Shown: piece after piece, positions 8,407 through 15,601 of the stretch
How the letters are laid out: each line of letters starts with the position of its first letter
Position numbering within the stretch: the stretch's first letter is position 1
NCBI GenBank assembly: GCA_007131945.1
Contig: SLPP01000316.1
Location: 1-15,601, forward strand
Direction of reading: 5' to 3'
Length of the DNA: 15,601 bases
DNA from: Paracoccaceae bacterium
Lineage (GTDB): Bacteria; Pseudomonadota; Alphaproteobacteria; Rhodobacterales; Rhodobacteraceae
Notes under the pieces: model-generated
Database searches by the model: none
The model's input: only the letters and a program-made list of their open reading frames with translations
What the model was told of the DNA's origin: nothing
Made by a program: the position numbers and the translations under genes

Positions 8407-9522
8407 ATGTCCGACAGTGCCGATCCACTGCGCCGCCTGGCGGCCGTGACGCTGGGGCTGGGCCTGGCGCTGATGATCTTCTGGCTCCTGTCGATCGGTC
8501 GCGGCATCCTGATGCCGATCGTGATCGCGGTTCTGGCGGTCTACATCATCATCTCGGCCTCGGCGGCAATGGGTCGGATCCGCCTGACGGCCTGGATGCC
8601 CTCGGTCCTGCGCAAGCTCCTGCTGCTTCTGGCCTTCGTGCTGATCCTGGCCGGGTTCAACGGCGTCGTCATCGTCACCGTCCGCGACCTCATGGCGCAA
8701 GCACCCGAATACCAGGCCAACCTCGAGCAGATGATCTCCCGCGGAATGGCGCTCCTGGGGATCGAGGGCAACCCTGACTGGCAGACGATCCAGGAACTGA
8801 CCATTGGCCGGATCGACATGCAGCGGCTCATCGGCGGGCTTGCCGGCGGCGTCGGGGCGCTGGCCGGTATCCTGGTGCTGATCGTGGTCTATGCCGTCTT
8901 CCTCTTTGCCGAGGCGTCGGGCTTTTCGCGCAAGATCTCGGTCGCGCTGCCGGACAAGATGCAGGCCGAGCGCACGATGGCGGTGATCCGTTCGATCAAC
9001 GCGCGGATCGGCGAATACCTTGCCGTGAAAACGCTGATCAACGTCATCATAGGCGCGGTCTCCTATGCGATCCTGTGGGCCTTCGGGGTCGATCACGCGC
9101 TCTTTTGGGCGCTGCTGATCGGGGTCCTCAACTACATCCCCTATTTCGGCTCGCTCATCGCGGTGATGTTTCCGGTGCTGATGGCGATCGTGCAGTTCAG
9201 TTCGATCCCGATGGTTCTGGCGCTGCTGGTGCTGTTGACGGCGGCGCAGATGTTTGTCGGCAACTACCTCGAGCCGCGAATGATCGGGCGCAAGGTCAAC
9301 ATGTCGCCCTTCGTCGTGGTGGTGGCGCTGTCCTTCTGGACCACCTTCTGGGGGGTGCCGGGGGCGATCCTGGCCGTGCCGCTGACCTCGATGCTGGCGA
9401 TCATCCTCGCCGCCTTCGACGCGACCCGGCCCTTCGCGGTGCTTCTGGCGCAGGACGTGAGCGAATTCGAACGCGCCGACCGCATTCCGCTCGAACCGCC
9501 ACCCGAGCGCGCCGCCTCTTGA
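8407..9522 (+). CDS. AI-2E family (PerM-like) transporter
   Basis: This 371-residue polytopic inner-membrane protein has about eight helices. It opens with two close hydrophobic pairs (residues ~12-60 and ~70-95), then a polar stretch of about 60 residues, a helix near 140-165, and a four-helix C-terminal half. Family hallmarks are the GVLNYIPYFGSLI segment and the late NYLEPRMIGRKVNMSP motif followed by a hydrophobic re-entrant segment. Named members export the quorum signal AI-2 or act as Na+/H+ antiporters, and many have no known substrate. No LuxS-type gene is nearby, so an AI-2 role should not be assumed. I chose ATG 8407 because GGAG lies 7 bases upstream; an upstream ATG at 8371 falls inside the predicted -10. 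The stop codon lies within the FNR-like palindrome in front of ftsH. Confidence 0.88.
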   Translation: MSDSADPLRRLAAVTLGLGLALMIFWLLSIGRGILMPIVIAVLAVYIIISASAAMGRIRLTAWMPSVLRKLLLLLAFVLILAGFNGVVIVTVRDLMAQAPEYQANLEQMISRGMALLGIEGNPDWQTIQELTIGRIDMQRLIGGLAGGVGALAGILVLIVVYAVFLFAEASGFSRKISVALPDKMQAERTMAVIRSINARIGEYLAVKTLINVIIGAVSYAILWAFGVDHALFWALLIGVLNYIPYFGSLIAVMFPVLMAIVQFSSIPMVLALLVLLTAAQMFVGNYLEPRMIGRKVNMSPFVVVVALSFWTTFWGVPGAILAVPLTSMLAIILAAFDATRPFAVLLAQDVSEFERADRIPLEPPPERAAS

Positions 9523-9532
9523 CCCGAATCAA
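9519..9532 (+). promoter_or_regulatory. FNR/FnrL/FixK-like binding site upstream of ftsH-phaC
   Basis: The 14 bases read TTGAC-CCGA-ATCAA. This differs from the FNR consensus TTGAT-N4-ATCAA at one position and fits the relaxed TTGAY-N4-RTCAA form used by alphaproteobacterial FnrL/FixK/Dnr regulators. The centre is at 9525.5. A -10-like GATAGT lies at 9554-9559, 21 bases after the palindrome, and no usable -35 is present. This is the expected layout of a class II activator promoter (site centred near -41). The palindrome overlaps the stop codon of the upstream AI-2E gene (9520-9522). The site and spacing are visible; binding and the identity of the regulator are inferred. Confidence 0.55.
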
Positions 9533-9553
9533 GGCGCCGGCGTCCCGGACGCG

Positions 9554-9559
9554 GATAGT
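9554..9559 (+). promoter_or_regulatory. Candidate -10 element of the ftsH-phaC operon
   Basis: GATAGT matches TATAAT at 4 of 6 positions, and transcription would start near 9566. Its distance from the FNR-like palindrome fits an activator-dependent promoter. The leader would be about 20 bases. The Shine-Dalgarno before ATG 9586 is weak (GGAACCGAGAA). Confidence 0.4.
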
Positions 9560-9585
9560 CTGAAGAGAACCTGCGGAACCGAGAA

Positions 9586-11406
9586 ATGGACAAGCAGCAA
9601 CAGTATCACATCTGGTATTTCGTCGCCGCCTTCCTGGCGCTGCTCCTGTTCCACAGCTGGCTCTCGACGGCAGCGGTGACCGAGCGTATCCCCTACTCCA
9701 CCTTCCTAGATCATCTCGAGGCCGACCGCATCGCCGAACTCACGGTACGCGCCGAGCAGATCGAGGGGCGCTATCGAGACCCGATCGACGGCAACACGCA
9801 TTTCGTCACCAACATCGTGCCCGAGGACCTGACCGCGCGGCTCGAGCGATCCACCGCCGAGTTCGATGGCACGGTGCAGAACACGTTCCTGGTGATGGTG
9901 CTCTCGTGGGTCATCCCGATCGGGCTGATCCTGCTCGTCTGGCTCTACATCTTCCGCCGCTTCGCCGAACGGCAGGGGATGGGCGGGATGATGAATGTCG
10001 GCAAGTCCAAGGCCAAGGTCTATGTCGAGCGCGACACCGGCGTCACCTTCGACGATGTCGCCGGGGTCGACGAGGCGAAGGCGGAACTGAAGGAGATCGT
10101 CGACTTCCTCAAGGAGCCCGAGAAGTTCGGCCGGCTCGGCGCGCGCATCCCCAAGGGGATCCTGCTCACCGGCCCGCCGGGGACCGGCAAGACCCTCTTC
10201 GCGCGCGCCATCGCCGGCGAGGCGGGCGTGCCCTTCTTCTCCATCTCGGGCTCGGAATTCGTCGAGATGTTCGTTGGCGTCGGCGCGGCACGGGTGCGCG
10301 ACCTCTTCGAGCAGGCGCGCAAGGCGGCGCCCTGCATCATCTTCATCGACGAGCTCGACGCGCTGGGCAAGAAGCGCGGGGTGGGCAATTTCGGCGGCGG
10401 CCACGACGAGAAGGAGCAGACGCTCAACCAGCTCCTCGCCGAGCTCGACGGGTTCGACCCGCGCGAGGGGATCGTGCTTCTGGCCGCGACCAACCGGCCC
10501 GAGATCCTCGACCCGGCGCTGATGCGCGCCGGCCGCTTCGACCGGCAGGTGGTGGTCGACCGGCCCGACAAGTCCGGGCGCGCGGCGATCCTGCGCGTGC
10601 ATCTGCGCAAGGTGCAGGTCGATCCCAAGCTCGATGTCGAGGCGATCGCCGGGCTGACGCCGGGCTTCACCGGGGCGGAACTGGCGAACCTGGTGAACGA
10701 GGCCGCGATCCAGGCGACGCGGCGCGGCGGTGAGAGGGTGACGATGACCGATGTCACCCGCGCCATCGAGCGCATCGTCGCCGGGATGGAGCGCAAGGGA
10801 CGGCTGCTCAACGACCGCGAGCGCGAGACGGTGGCCTGGCACGAGATGGGCCACGCGCTGGCCGCGGCCACGCTGCCCGGCGCCGACCCGGTGCACAAGG
10901 TCTCGATCATTCCGCGCACGATCGGCGCGCTCGGCTACACGATGACCCGGCCGACCGAGGACCGGTTCCTGATCACGCGGTCCGAACTGGAGAACCGCAT
11001 GGTCATGCTGCTCGCCGGCCGTGCGGCCGAGGAGATCCGCTTCAACGAGGTCTCGACCGGGGCGGCCGACGATCTGGTGCGCGCGACCGACATCGCCCGG
11101 CAGATCGTCACCCGCTTCGGCATGCACGCCAAGCTGGGTCAGGTGGTGCTGGAACCCGAACGCGGCGGTTTCCTTGGCGAGGACCGCTTCGGCTTCTCGC
11201 CGCGCGATCATTCCGAGGCGACCGCGCGCGAAGTCGATCTGGCGGTGCGCGAACAGCTCGCCACCGCCTACGACCGGGCGCTCGCCCTTCTGCGCAAGCG
11301 CGAGGGCGACCTGAAGGCGGGGGCGGCGCTCCTGCTCGAACGCGAGACGATCACGCCCGAGGATTTCCCGCCGCTGCGCCCGGCAAAGGCCGAAGCGGCC
11401 GAGTGA
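9586..11406 (+). CDS. ftsH: ATP-dependent zinc metalloprotease FtsH (second-type paralogue)
   Basis: This 606-residue membrane-anchored AAA+ protease degrades misfolded membrane proteins and selected cytosolic ones as a hexamer. It has an N-terminal helix (about 8-28), a periplasmic domain (about 30-98) and a second helix (about 101-123). The AAA domain follows, with Walker A GPPGTGKT (Lys202), Walker [11 protein letters not shown] (Asp255, Glu256), pore segment [14 protein letters not shown], and second region of homology RAGRFDRQ. The protease zinc site is HEMGH (His419, Glu420, His423) with Asp496 in TGAADD as third ligand; Met replaces the usual Ala of HEAGH. The N-terminus ([16 protein letters not shown]) and shorter length differ from the housekeeping FtsH normally found beside tilS, so I read it as an accessory paralogue. 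It is followed 7 bases later by the PHA synthase gene and preceded by an FNR-like site. Confidence 0.93.
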   Translation: MDKQQQYHIWYFVAAFLALLLFHSWLSTAAVTERIPYSTFLDHLEADRIAELTVRAEQIEGRYRDPIDGNTHFVTNIVPEDLTARLERSTAEFDGTVQNTFLVMVLSWVIPIGLILLVWLYIFRRFAERQGMGGMMNVGKSKAKVYVERDTGVTFDDVAGVDEAKAELKEIVDFLKEPEKFGRLGARIPKGILLTGPPGTGKTLFARAIAGEAGVPFFSISGSEFVEMFVGVGAARVRDLFEQARKAAPCIIFIDELDALGKKRGVGNFGGGHDEKEQTLNQLLAELDGFDPREGIVLLAATNRPEILDPALMRAGRFDRQVVVDRPDKSGRAAILRVHLRKVQVDPKLDVEAIAGLTPGFTGAELANLVNEAAIQATRRGGERVTMTDVTRAIERIVAGMERKGRLLNDRERETVAWHEMGHALAAATLPGADPVHKVSIIPRTIGALGYTMTRPTEDRFLITRSELENRMVMLLAGRAAEEIRFNEVSTGAADDLVRATDIARQIVTRFGMHAKLGQVVLEPERGGFLGEDRFGFSPRDHSEATAREVDLAVREQLATAYDRALALLRKREGDLKAGAALLLERETITPEDFPPLRPAKAEAAE

Positions 11407-11413
11407 GGCACCA

Positions 11414-13252
11414 ATGACGAAAACACGCCCGCCCAGTCGCCGCAGGAAGCGCCCCGCCGCGCCCAAATGCAAGGACATCGCGCCGGCGCCGCCTACCGTA
11501 CCGCCGGCGCCGAAGCGCCGGACCGCGCCGCGCGAACACGCCTACCAGGCGCTCGACCGCGGCGCGATGGCGACGCTGGCACCCTTCACCGCCGGGCTCT
11601 CGCCGCATGCGATGATCGATGCCTGGGCCGACTGGGCGATGCATCTCGCCCGCGCGCCGGGCCGGCAGCTGGAACTGATCGAGCGGGCGCAGACGAACGC
11701 GCTGAAGCTTGCCCGCTACGGCGCCGAGACGATGCTCGGCCGCGATGTCGAAAAACCCTTCACGGAGAAACCTTGGGACTCGCGCTGGCGCCACGAGGGA
11801 TGGGAGAAACTGCCCTTCGGGCTCTGGCAGCAGGGATTCTTGGCCGTGCACGACTGGTGGGACGCGGCCACCGCCGATCTGCGCGGCCTGCGCCGGCAGA
11901 ACGCCGAACGCACGGGCTTCATGGCGCGCCAGTTTCTCGACACGGTCTCGCCGGCGAACTTTCCACTGGCCAATCCCGAGATCCTGGAAGCGACTGCGCG
12001 CTGCGGCGGTCGCAACTGGATCGAGGGCGCGGCGCATTTTGCCGAGGACGCGATGCGCACGATTACCCAGGAACGCAAGCCGATCCCGCCCGAGTTCGAA
12101 CTGGGCAAGCGTCTCGCCTGCACGCCCGGCCGGGTCGTCTGGCGCAACGACATCATGGAGCTGATCCAGTACGCGCCGCAGACCGAAACGGTGCAGGCCG
12201 AGCCGGTGCTGATCGTGCCGGCCTGGATCATGAAATACTACGTCCTCGACCTCAGCCCGCACAACTCGCTGATCAACTGGCTGGTCGGGCAGGGCTACAC
12301 CGTCTTCTGCATCTCCTGGTGCAACCCGACCGCGGCGCAGGCCGACCTCGCGCTCGAGGACTACCGCCGGCGCGGGATCATGGCGGCGCTAGAGGCGGTC
12401 AACGCCATCGTGCCGGGGGCGAAGGTGCATGTGAACGGCTATTGCCTGGGCGGCACGCTTCTCGCCATCGCCGTGGCGAAAATGGCGCGCGACCGTGACG
12501 AAAGGCTCGCCTCGGTCACGCTGATGGCGGCGCAGGTCGATTTTGTCGAGGCGGGAGAGCTTCTGCTGTTCCTCGACGAGAGCCAGGTCGCCTTCCTCGA
12601 GGACCTGATGTGGTCGCGCGGCTATCTCGACCGGCCGCAGATGGCCGGTGCCTTTGCCGCGATCCGCTCCGAGGATCTCATCTGGTCGCGCGCCGTAGAC
12701 CGCTATTTCCTGGGCAAGGCCGACCTGCCCTCGGATCTGGGCGTCTGGAACGGCGACACGACACGGATGCCCGCACGGATGCATTCGGAATACCTGCGCG
12801 GCATCTTCCTCGAGAACCGCATCACCGCCGGGCGTTTCGCGGTCGAGGGGCGGGTGATCGCGCTCAAGGACATCGAGGCGCCGATGTTCGTTATCGGCAC
12901 CGAGACCGACCACATCGCGCCCTGGCGGTCGGTCTACAAGACCGCGCTCTTCACCGATTGCGACCTGCATTTCTTGCTCACCAAGGGCGGCCACAACGGT
13001 GGAATCCTCAGCGAGCCCGGCCACAAGGGCCGCCACTACCGTATCGGACACCGCCCGGCCGGCGAAAATTACCGTGGCCCCGATAGCTGGCTGGCGATGC
13101 ACCCGCCGAAGCCGGGCTCGTGGTGGCCGGAATGGGGCAGGTGGCTCTTGTCGCACAGCTCCGACGCGGTCGCCCCGCCCGCGATGGGCGCGCCCGAGGC
13201 CGGCTACCCACCCCTCGAGCTCGCACCCGGCAGCTACATCCACCAGCCCTGA
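11414..13252 (+). CDS. phaC: Polyhydroxyalkanoate synthase (PhaC-like, divergent class I)
   Basis: This 612-residue enzyme polymerises 3-hydroxyacyl-CoA into polyester granules. The alpha/beta-hydrolase triad is complete: Cys344 in the lipase-like box GYCLGGT, Asp499 in ETDHIAPW, and His527 in KGGHNGGI. The Cys-Asp and Asp-His spacings (155 and 28) are close to those of the Cupriavidus enzyme (161 and 28). The PhaC N-terminal domain, with its WRHEGWEKLPFG-type region, precedes the fold. Two oddities stand out: the active-site His motif is GHNGG instead of the usual GHIAG, and residues 1-40 form a basic, proline-rich tail (13 Lys/Arg, 11 Pro). GTGAGG lies just before the ATG and overlaps the ftsH stop. 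No phaE subunit, phasin, phaB or depolymerase is adjacent. It is probably co-transcribed with ftsH. It belongs to the PHA synthase family without doubt; being a secondary paralogue is inferred. Confidence 0.92.
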   Translation: MTKTRPPSRRRKRPAAPKCKDIAPAPPTVPPAPKRRTAPREHAYQALDRGAMATLAPFTAGLSPHAMIDAWADWAMHLARAPGRQLELIERAQTNALKLARYGAETMLGRDVEKPFTEKPWDSRWRHEGWEKLPFGLWQQGFLAVHDWWDAATADLRGLRRQNAERTGFMARQFLDTVSPANFPLANPEILEATARCGGRNWIEGAAHFAEDAMRTITQERKPIPPEFELGKRLACTPGRVVWRNDIMELIQYAPQTETVQAEPVLIVPAWIMKYYVLDLSPHNSLINWLVGQGYTVFCISWCNPTAAQADLALEDYRRRGIMAALEAVNAIVPGAKVHVNGYCLGGTLLAIAVAKMARDRDERLASVTLMAAQVDFVEAGELLLFLDESQVAFLEDLMWSRGYLDRPQMAGAFAAIRSEDLIWSRAVDRYFLGKADLPSDLGVWNGDTTRMPARMHSEYLRGIFLENRITAGRFAVEGRVIALKDIEAPMFVIGTETDHIAPWRSVYKTALFTDCDLHFLLTKGGHNGGILSEPGHKGRHYRIGHRPAGENYRGPDSWLAMHPPKPGSWWPEWGRWLLSHSSDAVAPPAMGAPEAGYPPLELAPGSYIHQP

Positions 13253-13416
13253 GCCGGCGGATCACGCCCGGGGGCACTTGCTCCGACCATCGCCCTCTCC
13301 AGGCGCGAGGCGAGCCTTGCAACCGCCGATGGGTCGGGACGAACCGGACATCCCTGCCAGCCGCGGTGGCGATGTGACCGAGGTTGACGCTGCGCGCACG
13401 GACCATGCCGCACCGA

Positions 13417-13518
13417 TCATGCCACGACACGCATGCACAGCGTCTCCAGGTGTGTCTTGCCGAGACCGACATGGCCTCGCGGCATCCGGGCGCGGGCGGG
13501 AATGGCTTGGTGTGACAT
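13417..13518 (-). CDS. Possible small protein of 33 residues, function unknown
   Basis: This short ORF starts MSHQAIPARARMPRG and ends ETLCMRVVA. It lies in an otherwise empty gap. AAGGA sits 7 bases upstream of its ATG, an ideal Shine-Dalgarno and better than those of several large genes in the window. Nine of 33 codons end in A or T, a weaker GC bias than its neighbours, which argues for caution. It is basic, with one Cys and three His. The segment GLGKTHLE resembles the P-loop of IstB/DnaC ATPases, but no ATPase fold can fit in 33 residues. It lies 225 bases downstream of the TRAP permease on the same strand, so it could be co-transcribed or have its own promoter. I recognise no family, and it may be a chance ORF. 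Confidence 0.3.
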   Translation of the reverse strand: MSHQAIPARARMPRGHVGLGKTHLETLCMRVVA

Positions 13519-13650
13519 GGGACGATCCTTGCAAGGGAGGCGTCCGGCGGATCGATCCAGCCGCCCGCAACCAGGCCCGTGTCGTGCAGCATCGCGCAGG
13601 CCAAGCATCGGCCAGGCGCAGAACCGGCGCAGGACAGTTTGCGGGCGTTT

Positions 13651-13674
13651 CACCCGGCCGGGGCCATTCGGGTG
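13651..13674. repeat. Inverted repeat (CACCCG / CGGGTG)
   Basis: CACCCG at 13651-13656 pairs with CGGGTG at 13669-13674 around a 12-base GC-rich loop. It lies 69 to 92 bases downstream of the TRAP permease stop on the - strand. There is no T-tract on either strand. It might help end transcription between the convergent genes, or it may be chance. Confidence 0.25.
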
Positions 13675-13692
13675 GTTGCCGCCCGCGCCGGA

Positions 13693-13710
13693 CCGGTTCC
13701 GGAAAACCGG
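13693..13710 (-). terminator. Hairpin just downstream of the TRAP permease gene
   Basis: CCGGTT at 13693-13698 and AACCGG at 13705-13710 form a 6-bp stem with a 6-base loop; the centre is the palindrome TTCCGGAA. It begins 33 bases after the TRAP stop codon in the direction of that gene. It has the position of a 3' hairpin but no following T-run, so it would be a weak intrinsic terminator or an RNA-end stabiliser at best. Confidence 0.3.
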
Positions 13711-13742
13711 GACGCCGTCGCGTCGGGTGAAGCGCGCCAGTG

Positions 13743-15563
13743 TCAGACGAGGAAGATGACGGCCAGCCCCAGCGGCAGGGCCGGCAGGCGGAAGAGTTCG
13801 CGGAGTGCCGTTTTCTGTGCGCCGATGACGGCGTAGCTGATCAGCCACAGGCCGGCGGCGATCTTCACCATCGCGGCGAGCGCCTCGAGCGGGGTGGCGG
13901 CAAGCTCCAGGAGCGCGGGATTGGCGATGAAGCCCAGCGGCACGATGAACAGCCCGACGCCGAGCCGCATCGCATTGCCCGCGACCGGCAGCCAGGGCGT
14001 CTGGGCGATGCCGGCGGCGATGAAGACATTGCCGCAGACCGGCGGGGTGATCGTGCACAGGAGCGCGTACCAGAAGACGAAGAGATGCGCGTAGAGCTCG
14101 GGCACACCCATGCCGACGAGCGCAGGCGCGGCGACGGCTGCGCAGATGACGTAGGCGGCGGTGGTCGGCAGTTCCATCCCCAGCACCAGCCCGGCGAGCG
14201 CGGTCAGCAGCAGCGCGATCCACAGCTCGTTGCCCGAGGCCGAGAGGATGATCGAGGTCAGCTTCACGCCGAGCCCGGTTATGTTGAAGACGCCGACGAC
14301 GATGCCCGCGCAGATGATCACCGCGGCGATGATCGCCACCTGCTGCGCGGCTGTCACCAACGCGATCAGCGTGCGCCGCCACCAGCCGGCGAGCGAGATC
14401 CGGCCGTCGGGTTCGAAGACCAGCGTCGCCCAGGTGACGAGCGTGGCGAAGACGGCGGCATAGGCGAGCGTGTAGCTGGTGAAGACGAGCGTGCCGACGA
14501 GGATACCGAAGGGCAGCAGGAAGAAGGGCACCGATTTCGCCACCGAGGCCCAGCCGGGCAGCGCCGATCGCGGCAGCGGGGCGAGATCGTGGCGCAGCGC
14601 GTAGACATGGACGCCGAACCAGGCGGCGAGGAAGAAGAGGATCGCGGGCAGCAGCGCCGCGACCATGATCTCGGTATAGGGGACGCGGACGAGCTCGGCC
14701 ATGACGAAGACGCCCGCACCCATGACCGGCGGCAGGATCTGCCCGCCGGTCGAGGCCACGGCCTCGGTCGCCGCGGCGAGTTGCGGCGGATAGCCCAGCC
14801 GCTTCATCGCCGGGATGGTGATCATCCCCGTGGTCGCCGTGTTCGCCGCGGCGACGCCCGAGATCGAGCCGTAGAAGGCCGAGGACAGGATCGCGACCTT
14901 TGCCGCCCCGGCGCGCAGCCGCCCGGCGATCTGGGTGGCGAAGGCCATGAAGCCGGTGCCCGCCTGCCCGGCCGAGATGAAGCCGCCGAGGATCACGAAC
15001 ATCGCGATCGTGTCGACCGAGGTGCCGGTGAGCGAGCCCCAGAGCCCGCCCTCGGTGATGACCATCGTGCCCAGCAGGTAGTCGACCGGCATCCCGGCAT
15101 GGCCGAAATAGCCGGGGATACGGTCGCCGAAAAAGGCATAGGCCAGCACCAGCGCCGCCACCGCCGGCAGGACGATGCGGATCGCCCGGCGCGCCATCTC
15201 GAGCACGACGAGGATCAGCACGAGGGCGATGGCGATCTGTTCCCAGCCCTCGAGCGCGCCGTACTGGAAGACCAGCGCCCGGCGGTTGAGCATGATGTAG
15301 CCGCAGGCGACGACGCCGGCCGCGGCGAAGGCCCAGCCCGACCAGCGGGTGAGCGCCGAGGCATCGGGGCGCAGGCCGAAGATGAAGATCCAGGGCAGCG
15401 CCAGTGCCAGATGAGCGGGCCGGGTGATCAGGTTGGGGATGAGCCCGGCGAAGGCGTTCCACAGGTGGAAGCCGACGAGGACGACCGCCGCCGCGATCGC
15501 CACCGCCCCGAAGCGGACGCCGTCAACATCGGCCGATAGCCAGCCGCCGCGTTCTGGAGCCAT
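13743..15563 (-). CDS. TRAP transporter permease, fused small and large subunits (4TM/12TM)
   Basis: This 606-residue integral inner-membrane protein combines the DctQ-like (about the first 130 residues, four helices) and DctM-like (the remainder, about twelve helices) subunits of a tripartite ATP-independent periplasmic transporter. DctM hallmarks include a GSISGVAAANTATTG stretch, then ATEAVASTGGQILPPVMGAG, and the later LGMELPTTAAYVI. Fused permeases of this kind usually work with a TAXI-type periplasmic binding protein and use a sodium or proton gradient to import organic anions; the substrate is unknown. GGGTGGGA lies before the ATG at 15563. The frame stays open to the window edge without another start codon, so an upstream start is possible, but the length already matches the family. 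The binding-protein gene is not in the window and would be expected beyond the right edge, upstream of this gene. Confidence 0.92.
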   Translation of the reverse strand: MAPERGGWLSADVDGVRFGAVAIAAAVVLVGFHLWNAFAGLIPNLITRPAHLALALPWIFIFGLRPDASALTRWSGWAFAAAGVVACGYIMLNRRALVFQYGALEGWEQIAIALVLILVVLEMARRAIRIVLPAVAALVLAYAFFGDRIPGYFGHAGMPVDYLLGTMVITEGGLWGSLTGTSVDTIAMFVILGGFISAGQAGTGFMAFATQIAGRLRAGAAKVAILSSAFYGSISGVAAANTATTGMITIPAMKRLGYPPQLAAATEAVASTGGQILPPVMGAGVFVMAELVRVPYTEIMVAALLPAILFFLAAWFGVHVYALRHDLAPLPRSALPGWASVAKSVPFFLLPFGILVGTLVFTSYTLAYAAVFATLVTWATLVFEPDGRISLAGWWRRTLIALVTAAQQVAIIAAVIICAGIVVGVFNITGLGVKLTSIILSASGNELWIALLLTALAGLVLGMELPTTAAYVICAAVAAPALVGMGVPELYAHLFVFWYALLCTITPPVCGNVFIAAGIAQTPWLPVAGNAMRLGVGLFIVPLGFIANPALLELAATPLEALAAMVKIAAGLWLISYAVIGAQKTALRELFRLPALPLGLAVIFLV

Positions 15564-15601
15564 CCCGGTCCCACCCGTCCAGATCCTGCGCGCGCGCGGC
15601 G

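Larger units (their letters stand above)
13253..13742. other. 490-base gap between convergent phaC and TRAP permease genes
   Basis: No long gene can be supported here. GC content, and third-position bias in every frame, look lower than in the flanking genes. The stretch holds one short - strand ORF with a strong Shine-Dalgarno (13417-13518) and two inverted repeats (13651-13674 and 13693-13710). The translated frames show no recognisable remnant of a known family. It may simply be a double 3' region, a decayed gene, or the locus of a small transcript. Confidence 0.5.

Noticed and set aside
8260..9096. Upstream extension of RNase D to 667 codons.
   Set aside because: The extra part is antisense to the AI-2E gene and crosses the intergenic spacer. 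The internal ATG at 8259 has a good Shine-Dalgarno and the typical RNase D N-terminus.
8407..9522. A quorum-sensing (AI-2 export) role for the AI-2E family gene.
   Set aside because: The family name is historical, no AI-2 synthesis or signalling gene is in the window, and many members have other or unknown substrates.
9706..11478. A 590-codon - strand open frame opposite ftsH.
   Set aside because: It shadows ftsH, has low-complexity composition and no recognisable motif.
13459..13482. P-loop-like GLGKTHLE in the 33-residue ORF, as if it were a remnant of an IstB-type transposition ATPase.
   Set aside because: No other IstB motif occurs in any frame around it, and no transposase, target duplication or terminal repeat is visible.
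13740..15539. A 599-codon + strand open frame opposite the TRAP permease.
   Set aside because: The translation is Asp/Gln/Arg/His-rich, typical of antisense reading of a hydrophobic membrane-protein gene.
1..15601. Search by eye for CRISPR repeats, tRNA or rRNA genes, phage or insertion-sequence genes, and large tandem repeats.
   Set aside because: None were seen. The window looks like ordinary dense chromosome apart from the 13253-13742 gap.

Overview
The window is very GC-rich, chromosome-like DNA, most probably from an alphaproteobacterium of the Rhodobacteraceae/Paracoccaceae type. This is an inference from gene content and protein style: a BktB-like thiolase, a soluble PAS hybrid kinase opening with a Leu-Asp-Lys-Leu coiled coil, a fused TRAP permease, and a second-type FtsH next to a PHA synthase. 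Coding density is high, and every large protein can be assigned a family. I see no transposase, integrase, CRISPR array, rRNA, tRNA or phage gene.

Layout. (1) At 227-2838 a beta-ketothiolase and an M20 metallopeptidase lie on the + strand with a 4-base GTGA overlap, probably as one operon. (2) At 2932-5178, also +, is a cytosolic PAS / histidine kinase / two-receiver hybrid kinase. (3) At 5188-6436 on the - strand, sufE is followed by a TSUP (TauE/SafE) exporter whose start codon lies inside the end of sufE. (4) At 6612-7076 (+) is a small conserved-looking lipoprotein, convergent with an RNase D gene at 7093-8259 (-). (5) At 8407-9522 (+) is an AI-2E/PerM family membrane protein, divergent from rnd. 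(6) At 9586-13252 (+) is a tight two-gene unit, an FtsH-type AAA+ zinc protease followed 7 bases later by a polyhydroxyalkanoate synthase. (7) At 13253-13742 is a gene-poor gap of about 490 bases with inverted repeats and one small ORF (33 codons, - strand) that has a good ribosome binding site. (8) At 13743-15563 (-) is a TRAP transporter fused 4TM/12TM permease, reading in from the right edge.

How the genes may work together. The thiolase at the left and the PHA synthase at the right are both enzymes used in polyhydroxyalkanoate synthesis, but they are in separate units about 10 kb apart and no reductase (PhaB) is present here. SufE and the TSUP exporter both handle reduced sulfur, and their overlap suggests translational coupling. 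The most interesting regulatory signal is an FNR/FnrL/FixK-like palindrome at 9519-9532 in front of ftsH-phaC. It is placed about 41 bases upstream of a plausible start point, behind a plausible -10 hexamer, which is the geometry of an activated class II promoter. It suggests that this accessory FtsH and divergent PHA synthase are induced together under low oxygen. This is a hypothesis from sequence only.
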